64,000 nt of DNA, from the NCBI RefSeq assembly GCF_900699015.1, contig NZ_LR217737.1, positions 186,001 through 250,000 of the forward strand, written 5' to 3'. The translations under genes and the position numbers were made by a program. Below are positions 19,393-28,643 of the stretch, piece after piece. The notes beneath the pieces are model-generated. The model saw only the letters and a program-made list of their open reading frames with translations. It was not told the origin of the DNA and made no database searches. How positions within the stretch are numbered: position 1 is the first letter of the stretch; each line of letters opens with the position of its first letter. This DNA comes from Erwinia_E haradaeae_E. Lineage in GTDB: Bacteria > Pseudomonadota > Gammaproteobacteria > Enterobacterales > Enterobacteriaceae.

Positions 19393-20826
19393 TTACTGAT
19401 ACTCTTTTTGATTTTGACTATTAACGATATAAATGAGTGCCTTTTCAATACGAGATAAGGTTCGTGCTTGACCAATAGCATGAATAGTGACATGGAGAGC
19501 AGGTGATTTTATTTGACCAGTAACAGCAACTCGAAGTGGCATTGCTACTTTTTCTATACTGACTAACAGTCTATCAGCGCATGATTTAATTATGTTTTTA
19601 ATTGCCTCTTCTGTCCAATTATGTAGAATAGATAGTTTAATATATATGCTTCCTAAAAGGAGTCTAGTTTCTTCAGATGCTGAGGATAAATATGTTGTGG
19701 CTGCGTGAGAATCAAATTCATTAAACTCTTCATAAAAATAACGGCAGGAATCTGTGATATCTGTTAAAGTTGTACAACGTTTACCAAGTAATTTTATCAA
19801 GTCATCTAATCTTGGGCCAAGATGGATATTAATCTTTTTATTATCAAGATGTTTTTGCAGATGAGAAGAAACATATTCGACAGGTAGATTATTAATATAA
19901 TGTTGATTGAGCCATTTTAGTTTTTTGCTATTTATAGTGCTAGCAGATTTGTTTACTGTGTTTAGTGAAAAGTATTGTTTCATTTCTTCTATATTAAATA
20001 TTTCTTTATTACCATAAGACCATCCTAATCGTAGTAAATAATTTAGTAATGCTTCAGGTAAATAGCCTTGATCGCGATACCATGATACTTTAGCCGCTCC
20101 ATGTCGTTTCGATAGTTTTTTGCCATCAGAGTCAAGAATCATGGGTAAATGGGCATAATGAGGAATAGGGGCTCCAATTGATTTCAGAATATTAATTTGG
20201 CGTGGAGTGTTATTGATATGATCTGTTCCGCGAATAACATGAGTAATTTTCATGTCCCAGTCATCAATAACTACACAAAAATTATAGGTAGGGGTTCCGT
20301 CTGACCGACGAATAATTAAATCATCTAGCTCTGTATTATGATATTGAATTGGTCCGCGTATTTGATCATCAAAAATTACTAATCCTTTCTGTGGATTGCG
20401 AAAACGTACGACATGTATTTGATTATCATCTTGATTATTACATTGATTTCGGCAATGCCCATCATAGTGTGGTTTTTCTCCATTAATTCTTTGATATTCA
20501 CGTAATCCATCTAATCGTTGTTTAGTACAAAAACATTTATATGCATTATGTGTTTCGAGCATTTGGTTAATAACTAAGTTATAACGATCGAAGCGTTTTG
20601 TTTGATAGTAAGGGCCTTCATCCCAATCTAAATTTAGCCATTTTATACTATTTATAATGTCAGTGTTAGCTTCTTGAGTAGATCGCTCAAAATCAGTATC
20701 TTCAATACGTAATACAAACTGACCATTATTTTTTCGAGCGAATAGCCATGAATATAATGCGGTTCGAGCACCACCGATATGTAAACAGCCTGTAGGGCTT
20801 GGAGCAAAACGGGTTTTAATGTTCAT
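19393..20826 (-). CDS. gltX: glutamyl-tRNA synthetase
   Basis: Class I synthetase charging tRNA-Glu. The HIGH motif is in APSPTGCLHIGGARTAL (8-24), the KMSKS-type loop in KKLSKRHG, and the C-terminal half is the helical anticodon-binding cage of bacterial GluRS. The length of 477 is near the E. coli value (471). The zinc-binding part keeps Cys98, Cys100 and Cys125, but the fourth ligand, His127 in E. coli, is Asn here (CRNQC), with a new Cys at 129 that might substitute. It stands alone; the opposite strand upstream carries gyrA after 1.26 kb. The identity is certain; the metal site deserves attention. Confidence 0.97.
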   Translation of the reverse strand: MNIKTRFAPSPTGCLHIGGARTALYSWLFARKNNGQFVLRIEDTDFERSTQEANTDIINSIKWLNLDWDEGPYYQTKRFDRYNLVINQMLETHNAYKCFCTKQRLDGLREYQRINGEKPHYDGHCRNQCNNQDDNQIHVVRFRNPQKGLVIFDDQIRGPIQYHNTELDDLIIRRSDGTPTYNFCVVIDDWDMKITHVIRGTDHINNTPRQINILKSIGAPIPHYAHLPMILDSDGKKLSKRHGAAKVSWYRDQGYLPEALLNYLLRLGWSYGNKEIFNIEEMKQYFSLNTVNKSASTINSKKLKWLNQHYINNLPVEYVSSHLQKHLDNKKINIHLGPRLDDLIKLLGKRCTTLTDITDSCRYFYEEFNEFDSHAATTYLSSASEETRLLLGSIYIKLSILHNWTEEAIKNIIKSCADRLLVSIEKVAMPLRVAVTGQIKSPALHVTIHAIGQARTLSRIEKALIYIVNSQNQKEYQ

Positions 20827-22086
20827 AAATTAATATTTGATTATTAGAATATTTAGAATAAATTCTACATTATTTTTAATAGGTTGAATAATATTATATA
20901 TTACATAATATCTAGTTATCATTCTTTTTTCTACTACAGGTGGTACTGTAATCTTATTTACTAATGTTATATCTTTGCTCTTAATAATTTAGGGTTTAAT
21001 ATGTTTTAAATATATATAATTAACTATATTGTCTTAATGATATCTCATTTTGTTTTCATTTTGGTATTGTATAGACTGCTATAATCACAGTATTTGTGAA
21101 AAGATTATTTATTATTATTATAAGAATTATAGTGATATTTTTAGCAAATTTCTCAATCACTCTAGTGTAGAATACCGTATTAAATATTCACTATTTCTTA
21201 AATAATGTATTTGAATTTTTCACATACTAGGTATTTTATAACAACAAATAGTAGGTTTATCTGATGTTCTCTGACTGGATCAGAGATACTACATGTGATT
21301 AATATCAGACAGTGTTTCAGTTGATGTCAATTAATCATATATAAATTATGCTTATTAAGGAAAGGCCTATCTCAGTAATCAGTAAGACAAATTTTCTTTT
21401 TTCCTTTATTTTTTATAACTAATATGAATGTGTTGGTATTTATAAATTATCAAAAATCAAATTATAAACCATCTCATCTGTGATAATAAAGGTGATTCTT
21501 CTAATATGCAATGTATTATTAAAAGCCATATTATTTTAGTATAATTTCCTGTTCAATGACTTATAGAATTTCATCAAAGCAATATTATTTCCAATCAATA
21601 AAACAATTTTACAAGTCATGTCAATCTAAATGGAAATATGTCTTTTCTAAACTACTTTCTTTATTAGGATCTTGTAGGTTATTTACATAGCGTTTATTAA
21701 AAAATAAAATTTTGTATTTTTAATAGAATGTAGTTATCAAATAGGATCTAGATATATTTTACCGTATCAATAGGTCTATTAAAATACATATAATATAATA
21801 ATTAGATATTTATTTTATGTTTTGATTTTTATTTTCATAAAATCTATAAATTTTCCAAGAATCATAGATTCTTAAGATTATGATGATTATATGAAATAAG
21901 AACTTGAATTGAAATTAAATTATCAGACTGAGAGTTTGTACTTCATATACAATAATGTAGATTGAGTTCTTTGTGTATAGTAAGAAGTAAAACTCATTAG
22001 GGTAACATTTCCCACTTTCGGAGATGTAGTTCAATATCTTATCATATCTTTAAATTTAGGATTCAAACAGAAAGGAAAGTTTGTCT
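20827..22086. other. divergent gene-free gap gltX/gyrA
   Basis: 1.26 kb without an open frame or tRNA gene. It carries a perfect TCTCTGA-CTGGA-TCAGAGA hairpin at 21268-21286 and, close by, a patch with several short inverted repeats (21261-21340). The last 80 bases before gyrA (CATTTCCCACTTTCGGAGATG near 22006) are less AT-rich and may be leader sequence. Confidence 0.5.
21268..21286. repeat. perfect seven-pair hairpin in the gltX/gyrA gap
   Basis: TCTCTGA, five-base loop CTGGA, TCAGAGA. No T run on either side, so a terminator is unlikely. Perhaps a relic of a lost gene or a small RNA. Confidence 0.4.
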
Positions 22087-24684
22087 ATGAATGATCTCAT
22101 TCGTAAAATTAAACCGGTTAACATCGAAGAAGAATTAAAGCACTCTTATCTGGATTATGCAATGTCGGTGATTGTTGGTCGTGCTCTACCAGATGTGCGT
22201 GATGGTTTAAAACCAGTTCACCGTCGTGTTCTTTATGCGATGAGCATTCTTGGTAATGAATGGAATAAAGCTTATAAAAAATCAGCTCGTGTTGTTGGTG
22301 ATGTAATTGGTAAATACCATCCACACGGTGATGTTGCTGTATATGAGACAATTGTTCGTATGGCGCAGCCATTTTCACTACGTTATAGATTAGTTGACGG
22401 ACAAGGTAATTTTGGTTCTGTTGATGGAGATTCTGCTGCAGCCATGCGCTATACTGAAGTTCGTATGTCTAAAATTGCTCATGAATTATTATCAGATTTA
22501 GATAAAGATACTGTTGATTTTGTATTAAATTATGATAATACAGAAAAGATTCCATCTGTGATGCCAACTCGTATTCCAAATCTTCTTATTAATGGTTCTT
22601 CTGGGATTGCTGTTGGTATGGCTACAAATATTCCTCCACATAATCTTACCGAAGTTATTAATGCTTGTTTAGCGTATCTAAAAACAGAAAATATTACTGT
22701 TGAAGGTTTAATGAAGTATATTCCAGGTCCTGATTTTCCTACCGCTGCTTTAATTCATGGGCAGGATGGCATTAATGAAGCTTATCGGACTGGACGTGGG
22801 AAAATTTATATTCGTGCTCGTACGGTTATTGAAGTAGATGTTAAAACAAAACGAGAAACTATCATTGTAAATGAGATTCCATATCAGGTAAATAAATCTC
22901 ATTTAATTGAGAAAATTGCTGAATTAGTAAGAGATAAGCGTCTTAATGGTATTACCGCGTTGAGGGATGAATCTGATAAAGAAGGCATGCGGATTGTTAT
23001 AGAAGTAAAGCGTGATGCGGTAGCGGAGGTAATACTAAATAATCTTTATTCATTAACGCAATTACAGACCTCATTTTGTATCAATATGGTGGCCTTACAT
23101 CAAGGCCAACCAAAAATCATGTCATTAAAGGATATACTTAAAGCGTTTGTTCGTCATCGTCGTGAAGTTATTACTCGACGTACACTATTTGAACTACGTC
23201 AAGCAGGAGGTCGAGCTCATATTCTTGAAGGGTTAGCATTAGCTTTGGTTAATATTGATTCTGTGATTAAGTTAATTCGTTTTTCTTCTACACCAGCAGA
23301 GGCAAAATTAGGTTTACTCACACGTTCATGGACAATAGGTGGTGTTTCTGCGATGCTGGATCCTGAAATCTCTCACATAGTTCACTTACGACGGATAGAT
23401 GTTTCATGTTCTATAGATTCTGATCAGTATTATTTTACAGATCAACAGGCTCAAGCAATTTTAGACTTAAAGCTACAAAAAATTACCGGACTAGAACATG
23501 AAAAATTACTTGAAGAGTATACATCTTTATTACAGAAGATGACGAGACTTCGATGTATTCTTGATAGTTCAGTGCGTTTATTGGAAGTGATTCGTGAGGA
23601 ACTAGAATTAATTCGTTCTCAGTTTGGTGACAAGCGTCGTACTGAAATCACTTCGTTTAGTACTAGTATTAATATTGAAGATCTTATCCGTCAGGAAGAC
23701 GTAGTAGTGACATTATCTTATCAAGGGTATATTAAGTATCAACCTTTAGGTGTCTACGAAGCTCAACGACGTGGCGGCAAGGGAAAGTCAGCTGCTCGTA
23801 TTAAAGAAGAAGATTTTATTAATCAATTACTAGTAGCTAATACACATGATACAATTTTATGTTTTTCAAGTTTAGGTCGCTTATATTGGATACGAGTTTA
23901 TGAATTACCGGAGGCAAGTCGTGGTGCACGCGGTCGTCCAATCGTCAATTTATTACCATTAGTTGATCATGAACGCATTACTGCTCTTTTGCCAGTTCGT
24001 GAGTATGCTGAAGGTTGGAAGATCTTTATGGCTACCGCGAGTGGCATGGTCAAGAAAACAGCATTAGAGGAATTTAAGCGTCCACGTCATTCCGGTATTA
24101 TTGCCGTTAAGCTTCGGGATGAGGATGAGCTCATTGGTGTATCACTTACTAATGGTACTGATGAGGCTATGCTTTTTTCTGCTGCTGGGAAAGTGGTCCG
24201 TTTTTCTGAAAATTCAGTTCGAACCATGGGGCGAATGACTTCTGGAGTTCGTGGTATTAAGCTAGCAAAGGGTGATAGGGTTGTTTCGTTAATCATTCCG
24301 CGTGATAATAGTGCAATTATGACTATTACGCAGAATGGTTATGGAAAGCGTACACAAAATTTAGCTTACCCTACTAAATCACGTGGGACACAAGGTGTCA
24401 TTTCTATCAAAGTTACTAAACGTAATGGGTTAGTAGTTGGTGCCGTACAGATTACTGATAGGGATCAAATTATGATGATTACTAATACGGGTAATTTAGT
24501 TCGTACACGTGTAGATGAAGTGAGTTTGATTGGTCGAAATACGCAGGGTGTGATTTTAATTCGTACTGCTACAGGTGAAAAGGTGGTAGGATTACAGCGA
24601 GTTGCTGAACCAGTATCTACAGAAAATTTAGATCAAATTACTAGTATTGACAAGCTAGGTGCTGATACTAGGCTCTCAATATGA
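22087..24684 (+). CDS. gyrA: DNA gyrase subunit A
   Basis: Breakage-reunion subunit of the A2B2 gyrase that adds negative supercoils. The catalytic Tyr122 lies in AAAMRYTE and the GyrA box in QRRGGKGKSA at about 560, with the C-terminal beta-pinwheel complete to GLQRVAEPV. From the ATG at 22087 it has 865 residues and keeps E. coli numbering; a TTG two codons earlier is too close to the AAGGAA at 22072-22077 and was rejected. The acidic C-terminal tail of E. coli GyrA (about 30 Asp/Glu-rich residues) is replaced by a short neutral end. The quinolone-determining region reads GDVAVYE: Ser83 is Val and Asp87 is Glu. Confidence 0.98.
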   Translation: MNDLIRKIKPVNIEEELKHSYLDYAMSVIVGRALPDVRDGLKPVHRRVLYAMSILGNEWNKAYKKSARVVGDVIGKYHPHGDVAVYETIVRMAQPFSLRYRLVDGQGNFGSVDGDSAAAMRYTEVRMSKIAHELLSDLDKDTVDFVLNYDNTEKIPSVMPTRIPNLLINGSSGIAVGMATNIPPHNLTEVINACLAYLKTENITVEGLMKYIPGPDFPTAALIHGQDGINEAYRTGRGKIYIRARTVIEVDVKTKRETIIVNEIPYQVNKSHLIEKIAELVRDKRLNGITALRDESDKEGMRIVIEVKRDAVAEVILNNLYSLTQLQTSFCINMVALHQGQPKIMSLKDILKAFVRHRREVITRRTLFELRQAGGRAHILEGLALALVNIDSVIKLIRFSSTPAEAKLGLLTRSWTIGGVSAMLDPEISHIVHLRRIDVSCSIDSDQYYFTDQQAQAILDLKLQKITGLEHEKLLEEYTSLLQKMTRLRCILDSSVRLLEVIREELELIRSQFGDKRRTEITSFSTSINIEDLIRQEDVVVTLSYQGYIKYQPLGVYEAQRRGGKGKSAARIKEEDFINQLLVANTHDTILCFSSLGRLYWIRVYELPEASRGARGRPIVNLLPLVDHERITALLPVREYAEGWKIFMATASGMVKKTALEEFKRPRHSGIIAVKLRDEDELIGVSLTNGTDEAMLFSAAGKVVRFSENSVRTMGRMTSGVRGIKLAKGDRVVSLIIPRDNSAIMTITQNGYGKRTQNLAYPTKSRGTQGVISIKVTKRNGLVVGAVQITDRDQIMMITNTGNLVRTRVDEVSLIGRNTQGVILIRTATGEKVVGLQRVAEPVSTENLDQITSIDKLGADTRLSI

Positions 24685-25503
24685 AATTAATATGATTTAA
24701 TCTTAACATGATCATCTATAGCCTTTCAATCATACCGTTGTAAGGCTACTTTATTCAGTAAAAGTTAATTATTAGATGATATTTATAATTTAATAATGTC
24801 TTACTTAGGCTATAAGTTTTATAGTCTTGATATGATTTTAAGATATAGGTAATTGTTTGAGATATTATCTCTGAGTTGTGTGATAGATTTTATCAATAAT
24901 ATTGATTTTTCATCTTTACTAACATGGTTATTAGAGTTTTGGATCTATTTTATAAATTTTATACATATTGGTAAGATGTTATCTTAATGATAACGTTCTA
25001 TAGATTCATCTTATAATTTTTCTTAGTTTTTTAGTTTTGTTTAGATTGTTATATGTATTCATGATCGGATAGGATGGAAAATTCATATTAATTGATTTTA
25101 AATAGATAATTATGATTAATTCGTTGTATTAGTGATTTAGCTAACGCATGAAATTTTCAATAGATCAATAAAAGCGTTTGAGTTGTATAGTAATTATTTA
25201 AAGGTTAAGCTTATAAGCTTTTTATTTATATTATGAGTCATATAGTATTTTGATTATTTATAGACATGAGTCTGAGTATCTAATAAATAAATATTTATAG
25301 GTCTATATTTATACATATTGATGTAATATAAAGGTGTTTTTAAGTAGTGCATACAGTGAACTACTTATTTAGAAAATTTATTAGATGACTGAATGTTAAG
25401 TGATTATGTTAGTAAAAAGATTGAGTCAATACTATTGGATAGTATATATAATATATATATTGTATATTTTATATTTTGATTTAGTTACGTTTGTTTATGA
25501 GGA
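24685..25503. other. convergent gene-free gap gyrA/guaA
   Basis: 0.8 kb between converging genes; besides the gyrA hairpin (annotated separately) I see only AT-rich DNA without open frames. Confidence 0.55.
24719..24748 (+). terminator. candidate gyrA terminator hairpin
   Basis: TAGCCTT (24719-24725) pairs with AAGGCTA (24742-24748), with an inner CAA/TTG pairing, 35 bases after the gyrA stop. It is followed by CTTTATT, a poor T tract. It is one of the few G-C containing hairpins right behind a gene in this window. Confidence 0.4.
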
Positions 25504-27084
25504 TTATTCCCATTCAATGGTAGCTGGTGGTTTGTTCGATATATCATAAACAACGCGAGAAATACCTTGTATTTCGTTTATTATACGGTTTGATACATGG
25601 GCGAGAAAATCGTGTGTTAAATAAGCCCATCGAGCAGTCATAAAATCAATAGTTTCAACAGCTCGTAGAGCGATAACCCAGTCATACTTTCTCTGATCAC
25701 CCATAACTCCAACGGAGCGAATTGGAAGAAAAACAGTAAAAGCTTGGCTTACATTATTATATAATTTAGCATGATGTAATTCTTCTATAAATATTGAGTC
25801 CGCATAGCGCAGAATATCACAATATTCTTTTTTAACATTACCTAAAATGCGTACAGCAAGGCCTGGTCCTGGAAAAGGATGACGAAAAACTATAGAATCA
25901 GGTAAACCAAGCTTTAGTCCGATCTTCTTAATTTCATCTTTAAAGAGCGTTTTCACCGGTTCCACGAGACGAAGTTGCATGTTCTTTGGAAGACCGCCAA
26001 CATTATGGTGTGATTTAATTACACATGTTGGATTATTTATAGAAATCGCGGATTCAATGATATCAGGATAGATGGTTCCCTGTGCTAACCATTGTACATT
26101 GCAGAGTTTGGATGCTTCTTCATCGAAGATTTCAATAAATATTTGTCCAATGATTTTTCGTTTTTCTTCTGGTTCCTCAATATTATCGAGAGCATTAAGA
26201 AAACGTTTTTCTGCGTCTATATGAAGTACATTAAGACCAAAGTGGTCAGAAAACATTTTCATGACCTGATTGGCTTCATCTAGACGAAGAAGACCATTGT
26301 CGATAAAAACACACGTTAGGTTATCACCAATAGCACGATGCAGTAATAATGCTGTAACTGCAGAGTCAATGCCACCAGAGAGGCCAAGGATTACTTTATC
26401 GGTACCTAATGTTTGTTTTAGAGATTCTATAGTATTATCAAGAATATTGATTGGAGTCCATAGGGCTTTGCATGCACAAATATTATGAACAAAGTTTTTT
26501 AATAAGTTTTGTCCTTGAGTAGTCTGTGTAACTTCTGGATGAAATTGAACACCGTAGAAACGTTTTTTGTCATTTGCTATGATAGTAAATGGACAATGTT
26601 CAGTTTTAGCTATAGCAATGAAATCTTCTGGGATTTCTGTGATGATATCACAATGACTCATCCATACATTTAGTATTTTTTTATTACTGAGATTAGTTAT
26701 ATCTTGAAGATCAAATATTAATTGATTTTGCTTTACAATTTCAACCTGAGTATAACCAAACTCACGCTTATTAGTAGTTGAGACTTGGCCACCAAGTTGT
26801 ATTGTCATAATTTGCATACCGTAACAGATACCTAGAATAGGAATACCGATATCAAATATATGATCTGGTGCTCGAGGGCTTTTATGAGAGATACTGCTTT
26901 CTGGCCCACCTGACAGGATTATTCCATTTGGGTTGAATTCTTTAATCTGTTTTTTAGTGACATTATAGGTCCATAACTCACAATATACTCCGAGTTCTCG
27001 TATACGGCGAGCAACAAGAGCAGTATATTGTGAGCCAAAATCTATTATGAGAATGCGATCTTTATGCATATTTTTTATTTTCAT
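25504..27084 (-). CDS. guaA: GMP synthase (glutamine-hydrolysing)
   Basis: Converts XMP, ATP and glutamine to GMP. The N-terminal class I amidotransferase has Cys87 in GICYGMQ and the His/Glu pair of FHPEVT (about 182 and 184); the ATP pyrophosphatase domain has the P-loop LGLSGGIDSA; the C-terminal dimerisation domain ends with KPPATIEWE as in E. coli. The length is 526. AGGAT lies eight bases before the ATG at 27084. It is downstream of guaB by 92 bases on the same strand, the classical guaBA operon. The motif WMSHGD reads WMSHCD, a minor change. Confidence 0.98.
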   Translation of the reverse strand: MKIKNMHKDRILIIDFGSQYTALVARRIRELGVYCELWTYNVTKKQIKEFNPNGIILSGGPESSISHKSPRAPDHIFDIGIPILGICYGMQIMTIQLGGQVSTTNKREFGYTQVEIVKQNQLIFDLQDITNLSNKKILNVWMSHCDIITEIPEDFIAIAKTEHCPFTIIANDKKRFYGVQFHPEVTQTTQGQNLLKNFVHNICACKALWTPINILDNTIESLKQTLGTDKVILGLSGGIDSAVTALLLHRAIGDNLTCVFIDNGLLRLDEANQVMKMFSDHFGLNVLHIDAEKRFLNALDNIEEPEEKRKIIGQIFIEIFDEEASKLCNVQWLAQGTIYPDIIESAISINNPTCVIKSHHNVGGLPKNMQLRLVEPVKTLFKDEIKKIGLKLGLPDSIVFRHPFPGPGLAVRILGNVKKEYCDILRYADSIFIEELHHAKLYNNVSQAFTVFLPIRSVGVMGDQRKYDWVIALRAVETIDFMTARWAYLTHDFLAHVSNRIINEIQGISRVVYDISNKPPATIEWE

Positions 27085-27176
27085 TTAGTTATCCTAAAGA
27101 TAAGCTATTTTGATATAGCCTATCATATGTCATATGAATAATATTTCAGCTTAGACGAAATATTCAGAATAAATAA

Positions 27177-28643
27177 TCAGATGTCCATCCGATAATTTGG
27201 AGATTCTTTAGTAATGGTTACATCATGGACATGACTTTCCGAAATTCCTGCTCTGCTAACACGAACAAACTCTGCTATTGTTCGCAGTTCTTCAATTGTA
27301 CCGCAACCGGTTAATCCCATACAGGATCGTAGTCCGCCCATTTGTTGATATATGATTTCTTTTAAAAGTCCTTTGTATGGAACTCGTCCTTCGATACCTT
27401 CTGGAACAAATTTATTGATTTGACCTTGAGCTTGGAAATAGCGATCAGAAGATCCTTGACGCATTGCACTGATTGAACCCATGCCACGGTAAGATTTAAA
27501 TGAACGACCTTGGTATAATTCAATATTTCCTGGTGACTCTTCAGTACCAGCGAGCATTGCACCAACCATAACCACTGCTGCTCCAGCGGCAATAGCTTTA
27601 GCTATATCACCGGAGAAGCGAATACCTCCATCGGCTACTATTGGGATATCCATTCCTTGAAGAGCGGCTGTAGCATCTGATATTGCAGTAATTTGTGGTA
27701 TTCCTACACCAGTTACGACACGAGTAGTACAAATAGAACCTGGACCAACACCAACTTTAACAGCATTGACACCTGCTTTAGCTAGTGCGAGTGCACCATC
27801 TCCTGTCGCTACATTACCACCAATAATTTGTAAATTAGGATAATTTGCGCGTATTGACCGGATTTGTTGCAGTACGTTTTCGGAGTGTCCATGTGAAGAA
27901 TCAATCAATAAGATATCAATTCCTGCAGAAATTAAAGCATCAATACGTTCTTCATTATTTTTATCAATACCAACAGCCGCTCCAACACGTAGACGACCTT
28001 GTTCATCTTTACAAGCATAGGGTTTCTGTTCTGCTTTTTGAAAGTCTTTAACTGTAATCATACCTAATAATTGAAAATGATCATTGACTACTAATGCTTT
28101 TTCTACGCGTTTTTCATGCATTTTTTGTAGAACTACTTGACGTGTTTCGCCTTCTTTAACGGTGACTAGATGCTCTTTTGGAGTCATAACTGCAGAAACT
28201 GAGAGTTGAAGGTTTGTAACAAAGCGTACATCACGTCTGGTAATGATTCCGTTAAGCTGGTTATTGTTATTAACGACTGGATATCCAGCAAAGCCATTAA
28301 TTTCAGTTAGAACCTTCACTTCTTCTAGTAATGTGGTTGGTAAAACAGTTTGAGGGTTAGTGACCACTCCACTTTCATATTTTTTTACTCGTCGAACTTC
28401 TTCTACCTGGTGCAAGGTAGACATATTTTTATGAATAAATCCTATACCTCCCTCTTTGGCGATAGCGATAGCTAGGTTAGATTCAGTGACAGTATCCATA
28501 GCTGCAGAGATCATCGGAATATTTAGATGGATAGTTTTAGTTAGCCAAGTGGTTAGATCAGCTGTATGTGGTAGCACTTTTGAGTGGGCTGGAACAAGAA
28601 GGACGTCGTCAAATGTTAGGGTTTCTTTTGTAATTCTTAGCAT
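27177..28643 (-). CDS. guaB: IMP dehydrogenase
   Basis: Oxidises IMP to XMP, the committed step to guanine nucleotides. It has exactly 488 residues like E. coli. A TIM barrel is interrupted by two CBS modules (about 93-205); the catalytic Cys305 is in GPGSICTTR, the phosphate site in DGGIRFSGDIAKA, and the flap in SYRGMGSISAM. The end SHVHDVTITKESPNYR is typical. First gene of guaBA. A perfect palindrome overlapping a TATAAT box lies 39-58 bases upstream of the ATG (separate entry), so transcriptional control may persist. Confidence 0.98.
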   Translation of the reverse strand: MLRITKETLTFDDVLLVPAHSKVLPHTADLTTWLTKTIHLNIPMISAAMDTVTESNLAIAIAKEGGIGFIHKNMSTLHQVEEVRRVKKYESGVVTNPQTVLPTTLLEEVKVLTEINGFAGYPVVNNNNQLNGIITRRDVRFVTNLQLSVSAVMTPKEHLVTVKEGETRQVVLQKMHEKRVEKALVVNDHFQLLGMITVKDFQKAEQKPYACKDEQGRLRVGAAVGIDKNNEERIDALISAGIDILLIDSSHGHSENVLQQIRSIRANYPNLQIIGGNVATGDGALALAKAGVNAVKVGVGPGSICTTRVVTGVGIPQITAISDATAALQGMDIPIVADGGIRFSGDIAKAIAAGAAVVMVGAMLAGTEESPGNIELYQGRSFKSYRGMGSISAMRQGSSDRYFQAQGQINKFVPEGIEGRVPYKGLLKEIIYQQMGGLRSCMGLTGCGTIEELRTIAEFVRVSRAGISESHVHDVTITKESPNYRMDI

